Shown piece after piece: positions 42,741 through 54,032 of a stretch of DNA of 64,000 nt. The notes below the pieces were generated by a model. The model made no database searches. It was not told the origin of the DNA and was given only the letters and a program-made list of their open reading frames with translations. This DNA comes from Straminergon stramineum (taxonomy: Eukaryota; Streptophyta; Bryopsida; Hypnales; Calliergonaceae): assembly GCA_963920665.1 (NCBI GenBank), contig OY987263.1:36320547-36384546 (forward strand). The letters run 5' to 3'. Positions within the stretch are counted from its first letter, which is position 1. Each line of letters opens with the position of its first letter. A program made the translations under genes and the position numbers.

Positions 42741-44851
42741 AGGACTTGTCAGGTGATTGGCATGTTGGAATTAGTTTGTGTCCTGATTCAAGCTATTGGT
42801 AGGGAACACGTTATCGCATTGTAAATGCGAATATTGTGTAAAAATGTATATTTACATGTTTTTTGATGGATTTGATTACAATAATGTAGTGTGAAAGATG
42901 ATGTCAGTTGAAGTAGTTTCAAGATGAAGCTTTCTCTCGACAACAAACTATAAAGAAGAAGGTCATTGAAGAGCTTCAAGAAATTGATATAGTTTCTTTG
43001 CTTTATTTACTTTGGATTTTAGTATGTCGAACTGGAGGGTTTTTTCTGAGTCTCAAGATGAAGAACCTCAAACGAAGTTTGAATTTGAATTTCCCTTGTC
43101 ACAACTACCGGATCAACTTCTTTTATCGTTGAATCTCACACCACCACATGAGCATCCACTCGAAGAAGTTGGTCCTTCTCAACCGCCAAAGTAACCTCGA
43201 TTAAAACAATGATGATACGGAAACCTTCAACGCGATGTTCGAGTGTTGGTGATTTTGTTGTAGGTTGGATGTATTGAGCTTGGGAGTTGAGAAGTGACAT
43301 TCGAAGGTTGTTCTGAGGGTCTTAATGTTGACCAATATTATTGTATGGTTAGCCCTGTGAAGGGAAGTCATGGCCACCAACGTTGGTTAGAAAGGCCAAT
43401 CAATCCTTTAACTAAGGCAAACTGTACAGAATATGTAGCAACTACCATCAAACACATCCTCAAGTTCTTGAAGATGGAGTAATATTCCGATTGGAACTCT
43501 ATTTCTTACCTCTAATAGACATATGTTAGATCGTAGTTCCTTTATTTTGTATTAAGAGATAATTTCAAATTTTATTTTATATGTGTGAAGATGTAGGAGG
43601 GAAATATACAAATAGTTTGTCTTCTAGTGACTTTGGAGTGATTTAACTTTTAGCTGAGGATGTAGATTGAATTGAATGGTTAAAATTGATGACCAATGAA
43701 TGATAGAAGAGCCACATGAATAAGATATGGGATGAAGTCCACTTGACTTATGTGGTTAAGATAAAAGATAAGGTGGAGGAAAAAAGGGGCAATATTCATT
43801 GTCTCTTTTGTTGTGTTTGTAAGGCCCTTATGTTTAAGGAGCCATAGTATGTTGAGTTTTACAAATTTTGAAATGAAAAATAGAAGAGTTGTATATCATG
43901 ATATTGTGATTTTAAATTGATCTCACTTGCTTGATTTGGAGTTGTCATTCAAAAGTTGTGCTAGTTTGAGTGGAGAAATGTCTATTGCCATCTATATAGA
44001 AAGGCACTTTGGATGACCATAGAAGACGCACAAGTCTTTTTTTTGTAATAAAAATTAGAAAGAGAAGGAGATTTTGTTAAATTTCCATGAAATTATCATT
44101 CATTCTATTTGGAGTTTGTATGAGTGAGTTGTGCGTGTCGAAGTGAAGAAGGGTTTGCTGCCCTCAATTTCAAAAGTTGAAACTTCGGGCGGCCATAGAA
44201 GTTGGACAGAGTTTTAGATTGATTTGAGATTTGGAGGATGAGTGTAGAATTGTATTAGCTTTCCAAAAAGCTATCACTCATATCATTTGAACTTGTAGAA
44301 CTTTGGTGGCTTCAAATCAAAGTTTAGCCAAGAAGTTGGAGTTTGGAGGAGATTTTGAAGACGTGTGTGTTGTGGCAGGTGGCTTTCAATTTCATTGTGA
44401 ACTTTATTGTCATCGTCGGCATGGGTCCATTGCTTACCTTTATTTTGTGTCGTGGTGACAAAGTAGGGTTGATGGCTCATATGGTCGAAACTTGCTCTAT
44501 TCTCAAGGTGAGGTACAATTGCTAGTCACCGGGAGTTTGAAATTTAGGAGCCAATCTTTCACACGGTTCAACTCATGGTCTAACCGTCCTGTTCTACTCG
44601 TTCGAAGCCTATGGTTTCTTATCACCTACCTTGACCGCTACACCCATTTAGAGCCTATAACTAAATAGGCCAATGGGAAGCAGTTCTACAATGATTTAGA
44701 AGATTCAACAAATGAGAATCAAGATTTTATACGAGTACGTCTACTTGTATTCTTCAGTCATTTTTGGTTGCAACCAAGATCCCCGTGATTTTCCAAGACA
44801 AACTTCTCTCTACTTGACATCGTCACTGTATCTTTGAGCATTATTGCGAGC
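42741..44851. other. Unassigned; weak coding-like stretch at 43012-43482
   Basis: Plus-strand frames at 43012-43194 and 43294-43482 have somewhat coding-like composition but no recognisable domain and no connecting splice sites I trust. They could be remnants of a retroelement. Confidence 0.25.
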
Positions 44852-46080
44852 CATCATTGCGACAATCACAATACTGTCCCCCAATTTGTGAGCAAAATTG
44901 TCGTGATTGTGATTGTGAGCATCATTGTGATCATTTGATTGTGATTGTGAGTGTTGCTAAATAATAATTCCACAAGTGTGAGCTCACTTTGGACAACAAA
45001 GACTTGCATCCAATAACTAACTTAGAATATTTTATTGATGCCAGGAAGAGAGAAACATGAGTTCAATCTAAAGGTTTCGTGAAAGGTTTGGAAATGGCGA
45101 TGAGATACAATCACATAAGCTACTCAAAACCCTAGACATAAAAGAACATTTCTGAAAGTTGATGACATTCAATTAGATATTGGTAATTTGGGGTTCATCT
45201 CCAATATCTTCTTTCAGATATGCTCACAGAGGGCGATTGATCCATAGTCGGTTACTCACCAACTTGGCAATGCATGTCTGAATCTGACATCACTATTTTG
45301 TGATAGCCCTGGAGAATTTTGTCATCTTTACATTGATTATCTTATGTCTAGGACATAAGATGATCTAGCTTCGTGTCTTCGATATACTCCTCAACACATC
45401 TGTAGATATACCTACGTGCGAATGCTGCTGGGGTTCGCTCCAAGATTTTCTAGAACTCGGGTGGCCATACCTTCACCCTCTCTAAGAAGTCCAAGTAGCA
45501 AATGCTTGATTCCAATTTAATTGTGACTTGCATTCCAACGTCAAGGGCTTCAATCACTCCACTCACTTTGATTTCCAGCAACTCTGACACCTCTCCAATT
45601 AGTCTTTCGAAAATTGCAGAATCCAATCGAACTGATATATGGCCCAAAGCAGATGCACTTACTGAGTTGCCTGACTGCTTTCAATGAAAGCTCAAGGACA
45701 CGCTTCGCTCGGGGAGTGAAGGGGATCTCAATGGCTATGAAGCCGCTTCCCCTACCAATAATCTTCTCCACCTCCTCACGGGCCTCCTTCATTGCATCAA
45801 CGCCAATGATACGCACTATCGCTAGCAAAAAAACCCGAGAATTCTTGAGCCGTGATACCAATCATCAAAACAGAAAAGGATATCGAGGTTTGTCTATGAG
45901 AGAAAAAATCTGATTAACTCAAAAGGAAGCACTTTTTGAGGTGGAATTGTCTTCTTCAATCCCTTCAGTTTAGATACCTTTAAAAATAGCTAACGAATGT
46001 ATATCCGCATCGGAATTGCAATTGAATCAACCGCTTCAACCAGAACCCGCACATCATTGCAACAATCACAATACTGTCCC
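44852..46080. repeat. 29-bp direct repeats flanking a 1.2-kb block
   Basis: CATCATTGCGACAATCACAA followed by TACTGTCCC occurs at 44852-44880 and, with one mismatch, at 46052-46080, exactly 1,200 bp apart. The block between carries the ClpC-like fragment. The 44880-44955 stretch is a degenerate tandem of GATTGTGA-type words. Confidence 0.7.
45400..45821 (-). pseudogene. ClpC chaperone fragment (N-domain), pseudogene
   Basis: ClpC is the plastid stroma Hsp100 ATPase that feeds substrates to the Clp protease; its N-domain holds two Clp repeats. On the minus strand, 45821-45663 reads [16 protein letters not shown] then [17 protein letters not shown], matching the linker and start of the second Clp repeat. 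After a 136-bp intron (45662-45527, GT...AG) the frame resumes with [12 protein letters not shown] and [15 protein letters not shown]. The codon for a Tyr before this became TAA and the Gln codon after RT became TAG. Nothing of the two AAA+ modules follows. A retained intron means a genomic duplicate and not a retrocopy. It sits between 29-bp direct repeats. Confidence 0.85.
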
Positions 46081-46212
46081 TTAAAATAGGGAAACAGGGG
46101 TGACAACAGAAAACAGAGGAATGACGAAAATAGACCAGATCACATGATACAAAAATGACAACGCAGTGGCTAACCTACGAGTAGTGCATCTACAGAGGAA
46201 AAGAACCTTACC

Positions 46213-46717
46213 TCAAATAAGTTTATCCACACCACTTAACAACAATTTTAGGTTAGTTTTGAGATTGTTGCATTCTTCCATCCTTTTTCTCTTAGCCTAA
46301 AAAACACCCACAAAAAAATTAATACTCTTTTGAATAAGTAATAGAAAAAGAACATCAAATACTAAATTTTAAAACATAAATGAATGTACTAACCTCTCTT
46401 TCCTCAAGAAGTTGGGCCTCTAAGTGATCAATTTTTCTTTTCAACTCTATGATTTGTTGCTTGGATTGCTCTCTTCTCACAACTATTGCTTCTTTAATTC
46501 CCTCACGGATATAAGATTTTCTACTTCTAATTTCTTTTGCCAATTTCTCTCTTAACTTATCATTTTCTATATGTAATTCATTAATAGTTTGAAAGGCTTT
46601 CCTTAATTCTTCTCTACATAACTTTAAAGAACTCCATCCTACCTCATGAGTTTTGACAAGATTTTTAAAATCTTTGACAAAAATGTTAAAACTTTCTTCA
46701 CTTCTTTCTATGGACAT
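46213..46717 (-). CDS. Small two-exon coiled-coil protein, function unknown
   Basis: Exon 1 is 46717-46394 (108 codons from the first ATG, MSIERSEESF) and exon 2 is 46296-46213 (27 codons plus TGA). The intron is 97 bp with GT donor and a TTTTTTAG acceptor and lies between codons, so the frame runs through to 135 residues. From about residue 35 the chain is almost pure heptad-rich helix (ELRKAFQ, ENDKLREKLAKEIRSRKS, KQQIIELKRKIDHLEAQLLE), strongly charged, with no signal peptide or membrane segment. I do not recognise a family. It could be a kinetochore or cytoskeletal type coiled-coil protein or a piece of a transposon-encoded one. An upstream in-frame TAA at about 46743 closes the frame. 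Confidence 0.55.
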
Positions 46718-46739
46718 TGCTCCCAAAGGAGCTACAACT

Positions 46740-47364
46740 TCTTAACACAAAAAAATTGCACACTATTCATAAAACTATACACCACTCACAAAACTACACA
46801 CCACTCACAAAAACACACCACAATTGAATCTTTCCTGAAATTCTTGGGCTCCCCACTTGCTCGCCGCACCGCACTTAAATCCCCCCTTGAATTGCTGGAG
46901 CATTATAATTCCAACCTCTAAATTGTTGCCCTCCGACAGCCTCCAATCTCCAAAACCATACGGTGTTTGGAAATTGAAAGCCCTTGCGAACTGAGCGACT
47001 GAACCCTACAGCGCCTCCAGCGTTGTTTCACGGCGCCTTCATAATGCTCCGCCTAATCGACTGGCGGATATGCCTTGTTTTTTGGCGGGTGCCAGTGTCG
47101 AGTAGAGAGGCCTTGCCTTGGGAAAACGCAGGGCTTCTAGCTGCAACTAGATGTGGTTCAAATAATGGAAGATCCCGTGGCCAAAGTCATAAACATAATA
47201 ATAAATTCCCCCCCAATGATGCCATATGAATCAAAATATTATCACCCTTCCATACACCCCTCCAAAGATGTCATGGAGTCTCAATATATCCCATGTATGA
47301 TAAAAAATTGTAGAAACAAAGTCATATTTTTCATGAACTCCCCTCGAAGAAGTGTCTGATAGTT
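46740..47364. other. No gene recognised
   Basis: Upstream flank of the coiled-coil gene; short CACTCACAAAA repeats at 46773-46815 and no other supported feature. Confidence 0.4.
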
Positions 47365-47369
47365 GATTG

Positions 47370-48045
47370 AATGTCACGTTTGGTATACAACTCAAAATTA
47401 AGAGTGTGATATGCCTCTGGAAAGCTAACAAAAAGTTCTACAACCTCTCCAAAATTCACTCAAAAATAAGATATTTTCCGATTTTTAAGGTCGGTCAAAG
47501 TTCACCCTTCCCAACTCAAAAGCAGCTCACTTATATTTCACTCTCAAGCTCATAACTTTCATATACTACCTCCAAATCAAGAAAATAAATTCATTTTGAA
47601 AAGCTAACATGAACATCTACAAGCTCTCTAAGTTTCACTCAAATACAAAATACTGTCCACATTTCATAGCCTTTCAAAACTCACTCACTTGGAAACCCGA
47701 AAGTATCCCTTCACCCTCTCACTCTCAAGCCCATAACTTTCTCATACTACCTCCAAATCAAGAAAATAAACTCCTTTTGAAAAGCTAACATGAATATCTA
47801 CAAGCTCCCCAAGTTTCACTCAAACAAAAAGTACTATCCACATTTCATAGCCTTTCAAAGATCGCTCTCTTGAAAGTTTGAGGCAACTTCACAACACTTC
47901 ACTTCCAAACTCATAACTTACACATACTAACTCCAAACTTCATGAGTGATAGCTTTTCGGAAATACAAAAACAAGATACACAAGATCTCAAATTTTCATT
48001 ATCAAAATATCCATGTACAAAGTGCTATCCCTTCCCAAAGTGACG
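47370..48045. repeat. Tandem repeat, about 180-bp period
   Basis: About 3.7 diverged units. The landmark CATAACTT occurs near 47551, 47732 and 47912, and AAAGCTAACA near 47421, 47600 and 47780. Unit length is close to 180 bp. Non-coding by eye. Confidence 0.75.
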
Positions 48046-48391
48046 TCTTCCCTAAGCAAAACAAGGAGGAGGAAGAAGATGATCCTCAACCTCATCCGCC
48101 ACCTCAACCTCCATGCCATCCACTTAAGTTAGTGGATTTTGGCCACTAAGATGCTACATGGGCCATAATACCCACATGGGTCACTTCCTATTCTCGATAA
48201 GTCTATCCATATCATCTACATGGATTTCTAATCCATTAAAAATAAAAATAAGGAAAAGGTAAAACAAGCTTTACCCTTTGTTTTTACAACTTCAAACTAA
48301 CTAACTAACATATTAAAATATCTTCTAGTATAGAAATCAAAGAATTAAGTGTTTGTCAAATAGAGGTAAAAAAAAGAGTTGAAGTGGAGTA

Positions 48392-50031
48392 CAGTACCTC
48401 ACAAAACTGTTCCAGTGTTGGAAAAATCTACCTTTCATTAAATTTAGATGGCACCTGGCAAAAGCAAATGGCCATGTATAAGTTCCAATTAACTTCTAAT
48501 GCAAGTTTAGAGGCTACATGTCAAAAGCAATGGCATGTAGAAGCACACATGCATGATAATCATAAGCTCAAAGCCAAATAAATCAATAGAACAATTTTGT
48601 GAGTGCATTGCGTATAAGAACTTGTTTTGTTGTAGAGCTGTGTAGATTGATTAGACTTGTATTCTTGTCTTATAGAGCTATGCAATATTGATTAGACTTG
48701 TACTCTTGCTATAAAGCTTTGTGTACACACCATCTCTTTTGATTTTCTTTGTACTTTGAAGTCCCTGCTCCCAAGTAGAAAAGATGGTTCGTCCATTATC
48801 TTCTCAAAAGAAATCAGATGTCATTTCCATGTTGCTGAGAGGGGTTGGTGTTAGAGAAGTGTCCAGGAGTTTGCATGTAGGTGTTGGAACTGTACACAGG
48901 CTCCGAAAGAAATTTGTTTCTAGTGTAGAATTATCACATGGAGGTAGACCAAGAAAATTGACTCTTGCAATGGAACGGTCTTGTGTATTGGATATGACTA
49001 GAGGGAAGCTTAATATTGCTATAGAGGCTACAAAAAATGTGCAAGAGGCATTTGGGATGCAAGTGTGTGTTGAAACAGTGAGACGTGCTTTGCGTAGAGG
49101 TGGTTTACAATCACAAGTGAAGCAAAAAAAAACATGTCTCTCAGTCAAGAATGTCAAAGCACGTTTAGACTTTGCAAGAGCCCATTTAGATTGGACTATA
49201 GATGATTGGAGTCGTGTCATTTTCTCTGATGAGTCTAAAATCAATCGATTTTGTTCTGATGGAATCTCTTGGTGTTAGAGTCGTGATCCACATGAATTGT
49301 CAACTCGCACTGTTATAGAGACAGTAAAGCATGGTGGTGGTGGGATCATGATTTGGGGTAGTATGACTAGTCATGGTCCAGGATTGGTGTACAAAATTGA
49401 AGGTCGCCTCAATCAACATGGATATTGTCAAATTTTAGAGCAAACAATAGATGGTACAATTAGAAAATACAATTTAGATGCTACAAAAGTCATTTTCCAG
49501 CAAGATAATGCTTCTATTCACACCACAAAGATGATGCAAGAATGGTTCTCAAGGCAAAGTTTTAGTCTTCTAATGTGGCCAGCCCAATCCCCTGATTTAA
49601 ATCCAATAGAACATCTATGGACAATCCTCAAAAGGAGATTGAATCAATATGATTCACCTCCAAAAGGAATGATTGAATTATGGGAACGTGTAGTTCAAGT
49701 TTTTTCTTCTATTACTACACATGATTGTAGGAGACTTGTAGAAAGCATGCCCCAAAGGATGGAAGTTGTAGTAGCTTCAAAAGGGAAATGGACAAAGTAT
49801 TAGGTAGCTTACTTAAAGCACTCACAAAACTGTACCAATGTATATACTGATTTTAAGCTTTCATTTTTCCTTCAATGATACTTGATTTAGTTAGAACTTT
49901 TTACATATGTGTACTAGATTGGATGTAATATATGCCTCAAATTACTATTTGAAAGTTTGGACATCCATTTGTCTAAAACTTCTTCTTGAATTTAGAAGTT
50001 CTAATGATTGGAACAGTTTTGTGAGGTACTG
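48392..50031 (+). mobile_element. Complete Tc1-type (DD34E) transposon
   Basis: The 1,640-bp element has perfect 23-bp terminal inverted repeats starting CAGTACCTCACAAAACTGTT and is flanked by TA on both sides (48390-48391, 50032-50033), the target of the Tc1/mariner superfamily. Related inner sequences lie at 48589-48606 and 49818-49835, each inverted relative to the outer repeat of the same end. One long frame encodes the transposase. Plants mainly carry mariner-like DD39D elements, so a DD34E element is unusual here. Confidence 0.95.
48784..49803 (+). pseudogene. Tc1-type transposase, one in-frame stop
   Basis: Cut-and-paste DDE transposase for the surrounding element, acting in the nucleus on its terminal repeats. 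The frame is 339 codons, the family length. The N-terminal helix-turn-helix (about residues 6-44) is followed by GGRPRK (53-58), the usual linker, and a second helix-turn-helix (about 60-115). Catalytic residues: Asp149 in VIFSDESK, Asp241 in IFQQDNASIHT and Glu276 in SPDLNPIEHLW, with 34 residues between the last two. The only lesion is TAG at 49276-49278 between SDGISWC and SRDPHE; family members often have a Trp here, so TGG to TAG is the simplest explanation. The frame is otherwise open, so loss of function is recent or the stop is read through. The ATG at 48784 fits the family start. Confidence 0.93.
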
Positions 50032-50033
50032 TA

Positions 50034-50767
50034 TAACCCCATTTGTTTCTTGAAACTCTAAAAAAAAAAAACCCTCCAATTTAACAAACAATTATGCATT
50101 TTCACATAATGAACACATTTACAATACGACACCGGCGAGGAATGGTGGAACTCCGCCTGGCAGGGTGGCAGAAATCAACTTGACGGAACTCAACCCCGAC
50201 AATGCCATTTACCACCACCAAGTGTAGTGCAGGTCAATTGTTTTTACTGCGGATGAAAAAGCTTCGCAGAACTTGTGTTTTTTTCAGCAGCATCTTACCA
50301 TCCCTCTTCCTCGCAACTGCCATGGTCGGGAAAGATTGCATTTAGTTGTATGGTTCTTGCGGTTGATTTTGCATTGCAAATGCTCGAGGTTGGGGGGGTC
50401 TGGTTGGTGATTCTGCAGTTAGGTACTTGTTTCCGTTTTCAGGGCTTTATATTCTAAAGAAAAATGTCATTTAGGTTAACTATGTGGATGATATTGACAG
50501 TGTTTTAATTCTTTCTTGAGGAATTTGGGAGTTTTTTGATTGTAGATTTTAGACAAGTGCAAACGAGTCCTTGCTTTTACATCCAATCTCAATTGCTCAA
50601 ATACTTGTAATTTTGATCACCTCTGGTGCGTGGATTTGTGAGTGTTTGTTTCCTCTCAAAGGTTTTAGAATTCTAAGTGAGAATTAAATTGAGATTTAGG
50701 TATTGATAATATTGTATTATTTGCATATGCTTCTCTCAGGAAGTTTGGAGTTATCTTGTTGTCATTT
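50034..50767. other. No gene recognised
   Basis: Low-copy sequence without supported features. Confidence 0.4.
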
Positions 50768-51712
50768 TTAACCCCTCAAGGATCAAGCTCCGTTTTTTTG
50801 GCAACATAGCAATTTTGGGCAACCTACTATGAATGGAAACTTTTTTTTTTTATTCTTTGAAATTTTCACATAACATGGGGACTAGTTTTTTCTTTTTAAG
50901 GCCTAATACTTTTCATAATTTTTGACTACATGGTTTGAAAGTTATTATATGATACGCTTTTTCTTTCCTAGGGTGCCCAATTCTGGCAGATAAAAAAAAT
51001 CACTTTTTTCATAAACAAAAAATTTGAAGTTGGTCTTCTAGATTTATATATATATATATATATGGAAAGCCTTGAATCATTCCATTTTGATTAATTAGAT
51101 GAAAGTTATCAGGAGTTTTGTTTGTAAGCAATTATGGATTTTCTACTCTAAAACAAACTTTGAAGTCCTTTATTTTAACTTCATTTTACATATTTTTTGA
51201 AAAAAAAAGAGCATAAGATGTAGATTTTTTTATTACAGCATTAAAACCATTGGAATTGGCACTTTCAATTCCATTACAAAATTCTTAACAATTTCAAATT
51301 TTGAATCATTCTCTACTTCTTCCTACTTACTATTTGTTTCCTATATGTTGTACAATGCCAAATGATTTGAAAATTTTCAAGCATGTAGCCAACTTGCCTT
51401 GCAAAATGAATCCAAAGAAGCACCACCAATTCCAACATTTTTTCATACAAATGAGACATTGTAAAGTGTAGCTACCATTTTTTCACACCGGCAAAGAAAT
51501 GATTTTCATTCAAACGCTAATATTTTGCAATCCACATAGTGGAAATTTCTGAAATTTTTTCCATATCTTTTCAAACCAGTGTACTACAAAATCCTATAGT
51601 TATTTTTTTTCCAAAATTGGTTTTTTTCTAAAATTTGGTAATTGTACTGAAAAGGCAATAAGTTTTGGAGTATTTTTAGTGAAAACATAGTCAAAGAACT
51701 TTAAGGGGTTTT
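50768..51712. mobile_element. TTAA-bounded element T3
   Basis: The left border is TTAACCCCTCAAGGATC; the right border AAGAACTTTAAGGGGTT runs into TTTTA, so the right TTAA has decayed. The interior is homologous to T1 and T2. A (TA)n run lies at 51044-51063. Non-coding. Confidence 0.65.
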
Positions 51713-51983
51713 TAGAGAAGTGTTACATTAGCGTTGGTTTGAAAACCAAGTTCCATTTGCTTCAATACCTACAATTTGTTTTGACCACCTTTCTCATGTC
51801 CCTTCTCTTTGTTTCCTTCTATTTTACAACTAAAAGTGAATGAAAATTTTTATATTTATTTTTCAGAGGTGAAGGCATACACAAACTAGAAGCTATAAGT
51901 TTTTTGCTTTTTTTTGGGAAGAATATGGAATTATTGAGAATTCCTTAAGACAAAGAGGAGAAGCTAGGATGTTGCGCTAAAAA

Positions 51984-52625
51984 GTTAAATCCCTCAGTGC
52001 TCCAACATCCATTTTCTAGACAATGGAAAAATTAAAACTCAAGTTTCATCCTCCTTACTACTTGGATGAAAGTTATTCTAATTTGTAGAAATACATTATC
52101 AAGTTGTTGTCCTATCTAAGGGTTGGATTTGGTGTTACTAGAGTGCATTTTTTCTAAAATTACAAATGTGGGAGTCTGTGAAGTAGTTGACCAAGTCAAA
52201 TTTGCATTGACTCTAGTTCTAAACTAAAATTGCCAAAATTATCATAGAGTTTAAGAACACAAAAATTTCAAGAAGTCACCATGTGATTATGTAAAGATAA
52301 TGTCATTCTAAATCCATTCCAACAAATTTTACTCAAAAAATGATAATATTTTTCTCGAAATCACATTTAGAAGGAATTTAGAAAATTTTTAGGCTCTCAT
52401 TTTTAGGCTCACAAACTAGCATCATTGGTATCTTCCAATCTACAAGGTCAAACTTCATGAAATTTTTACCACATGATTGCAAACAAGTTATGTACAATAT
52501 CATATGGCTAAATTCTAAATTCTTTTTAGGGGGGTGGAGAGGGGTCTTGGATAAAAGCTACAAAAATGGCAATTTTGAGCAGTTTGAGATAGAAAGAAGG
52601 CCTTGGTCCTTTCCACGTTATCCTA
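51984..52625. repeat. Relative of element T6
   Basis: Bases 52430-52610 match 33655-33840 (CTTCCAATCTA...CAAACTTCATGAAATTTTTACC). A possible left border TTAAATCCCTCAGTGC lies at about 51984. The right border has no TTAA. Confidence 0.35.
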
Positions 52626-52629
52626 CAAA

Positions 52630-53982
52630 TCACCATGTAGCATATTGTATGAACTCTTGAAAAGTTCCTTCTTGTTGATTTGAATTCTAAGAACCATGGA
52701 AATTATATATTCTTCACATATACTTTTTACTATAATTGTTTTGTTTATGAATGGAAATCATCTTATAGTAATATTTAGAGATAAACAATTTCTAACACAT
52801 GAAACCAATTACTCTTAGTATAAAATCCCCAAAAGATCCAAAATAAAATCTATTATTTGGTTTTAACTTTCAAAATCCATAGAATATTGTGTAAATGTCC
52901 AAAAACATTAAATGCTTTGTGATGTTTTTTTCTTGAAAAGGCTTAGATTCTAACTAATAAAATCACTATTCATGACATCTATGTAGAAGGGCCTCCCAAA
53001 TGGTGGTTTTAGGTGCCTTTGCCTCTTGCATCTTTTATAGTTTACCTTTCATTAAGCATCAAAGGAGTCTTTAGCCTTGAGAACAAGACTTGCACATGGG
53101 CCCTATAGAATCATCGACAAATTTCTATATTGCCAAAAGGTGGATTTATTGTACAAATCAATTTTCTTCCTAACAATCTTTATGCCTAAAACATTGAAAA
53201 TAGTTGCATGGATGCAACAAAATAGACTCTCCTTGGACCATTTATAATGAGCCCTTAACTTAATGTCTAGATATTTTTCAATTAACACATTTTTTTTACC
53301 TTATACATGCTAGCCCTTAAACATTCTATGCCTAAAAGATGCTAGAGCATGTTTTACTATAGGATTGAAGTGAAATTATTTGTCTTTACAACTTTTTATG
53401 AAAAGGGGCAATATCCTACTAACCATGCTTTGAATTCCAATAATTGCTTTTAGATTTTTGAAAACCATTGATTTTGATGGAACCAAAATGGATGATTTCT
53501 ACTAACACTACTCCATCCTTTAAGGATTAAATCTAATGTTTGCATAGACTTACACAACATGCACTATTTTAATTTTGTTTATTTTTTAGTTAACACATGG
53601 AGAAATTTTATTAAAGAGAGGAAAAAATACATAGAAGTAGAGGAAACTCTTGTTTTAATTTTCTTTAAGAAGATGCTTATCATGGAATTCCTTTTTGCAT
53701 GCTTTAGAATCTAGGCTTGAAATATTGCATAAGTACATGTAGCCATTCAAGTCATCAAAAACCATGGTATAGAACTACAATTGCAACATTCAGGGAGATT
53801 TGAAGGCAAGAGAGGGCCATTTCAAGGTTGTTCCCTTGCTTGTTCTTTGTGTGGTCTAGGAACAATAGACTAGTCCATCATAGCTGAATTTTTTAATTTT
53901 TTAATTTTTTAAAAATTTCTTCCATAAATTTAAATTTTTTTTGAAAACCCTTAAAAATTTAAGTGATTCATAAATTTTCTTT

Positions 53983-53985
<3 letters not shown>
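52630..53985. other. No gene recognised; partial repeat E at its end
   Basis: AT-rich intergenic DNA. From 53820 it matches repeat E (38340 onward). Confidence 0.4.

Positions 53986-54028
<43 letters not shown>
53986..54028. repeat. (AT)n microsatellite
   Basis: An uninterrupted AT dinucleotide run of 43 bases inside the partial copy of repeat E. Confidence 0.95.

Positions 54029-54029
<1 letters not shown>

Positions 54030-54032
<3 letters not shown>

Noticed and set aside
45450..45687. Short ORFs over the ClpC fragment taken as genes
   Set aside because: They read the ClpC exon and its intron in the wrong frame or strand; the correct frame gives the Clp repeat residues.
47370..48045. CRISPR-like array
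   Set aside because: The repeat period is about 180 bp with no short identical repeats and unique spacers, and the DNA is eukaryotic.
48804..49244. 146-residue minus-strand ORF
   Set aside because: Antisense shadow of the transposase frame.
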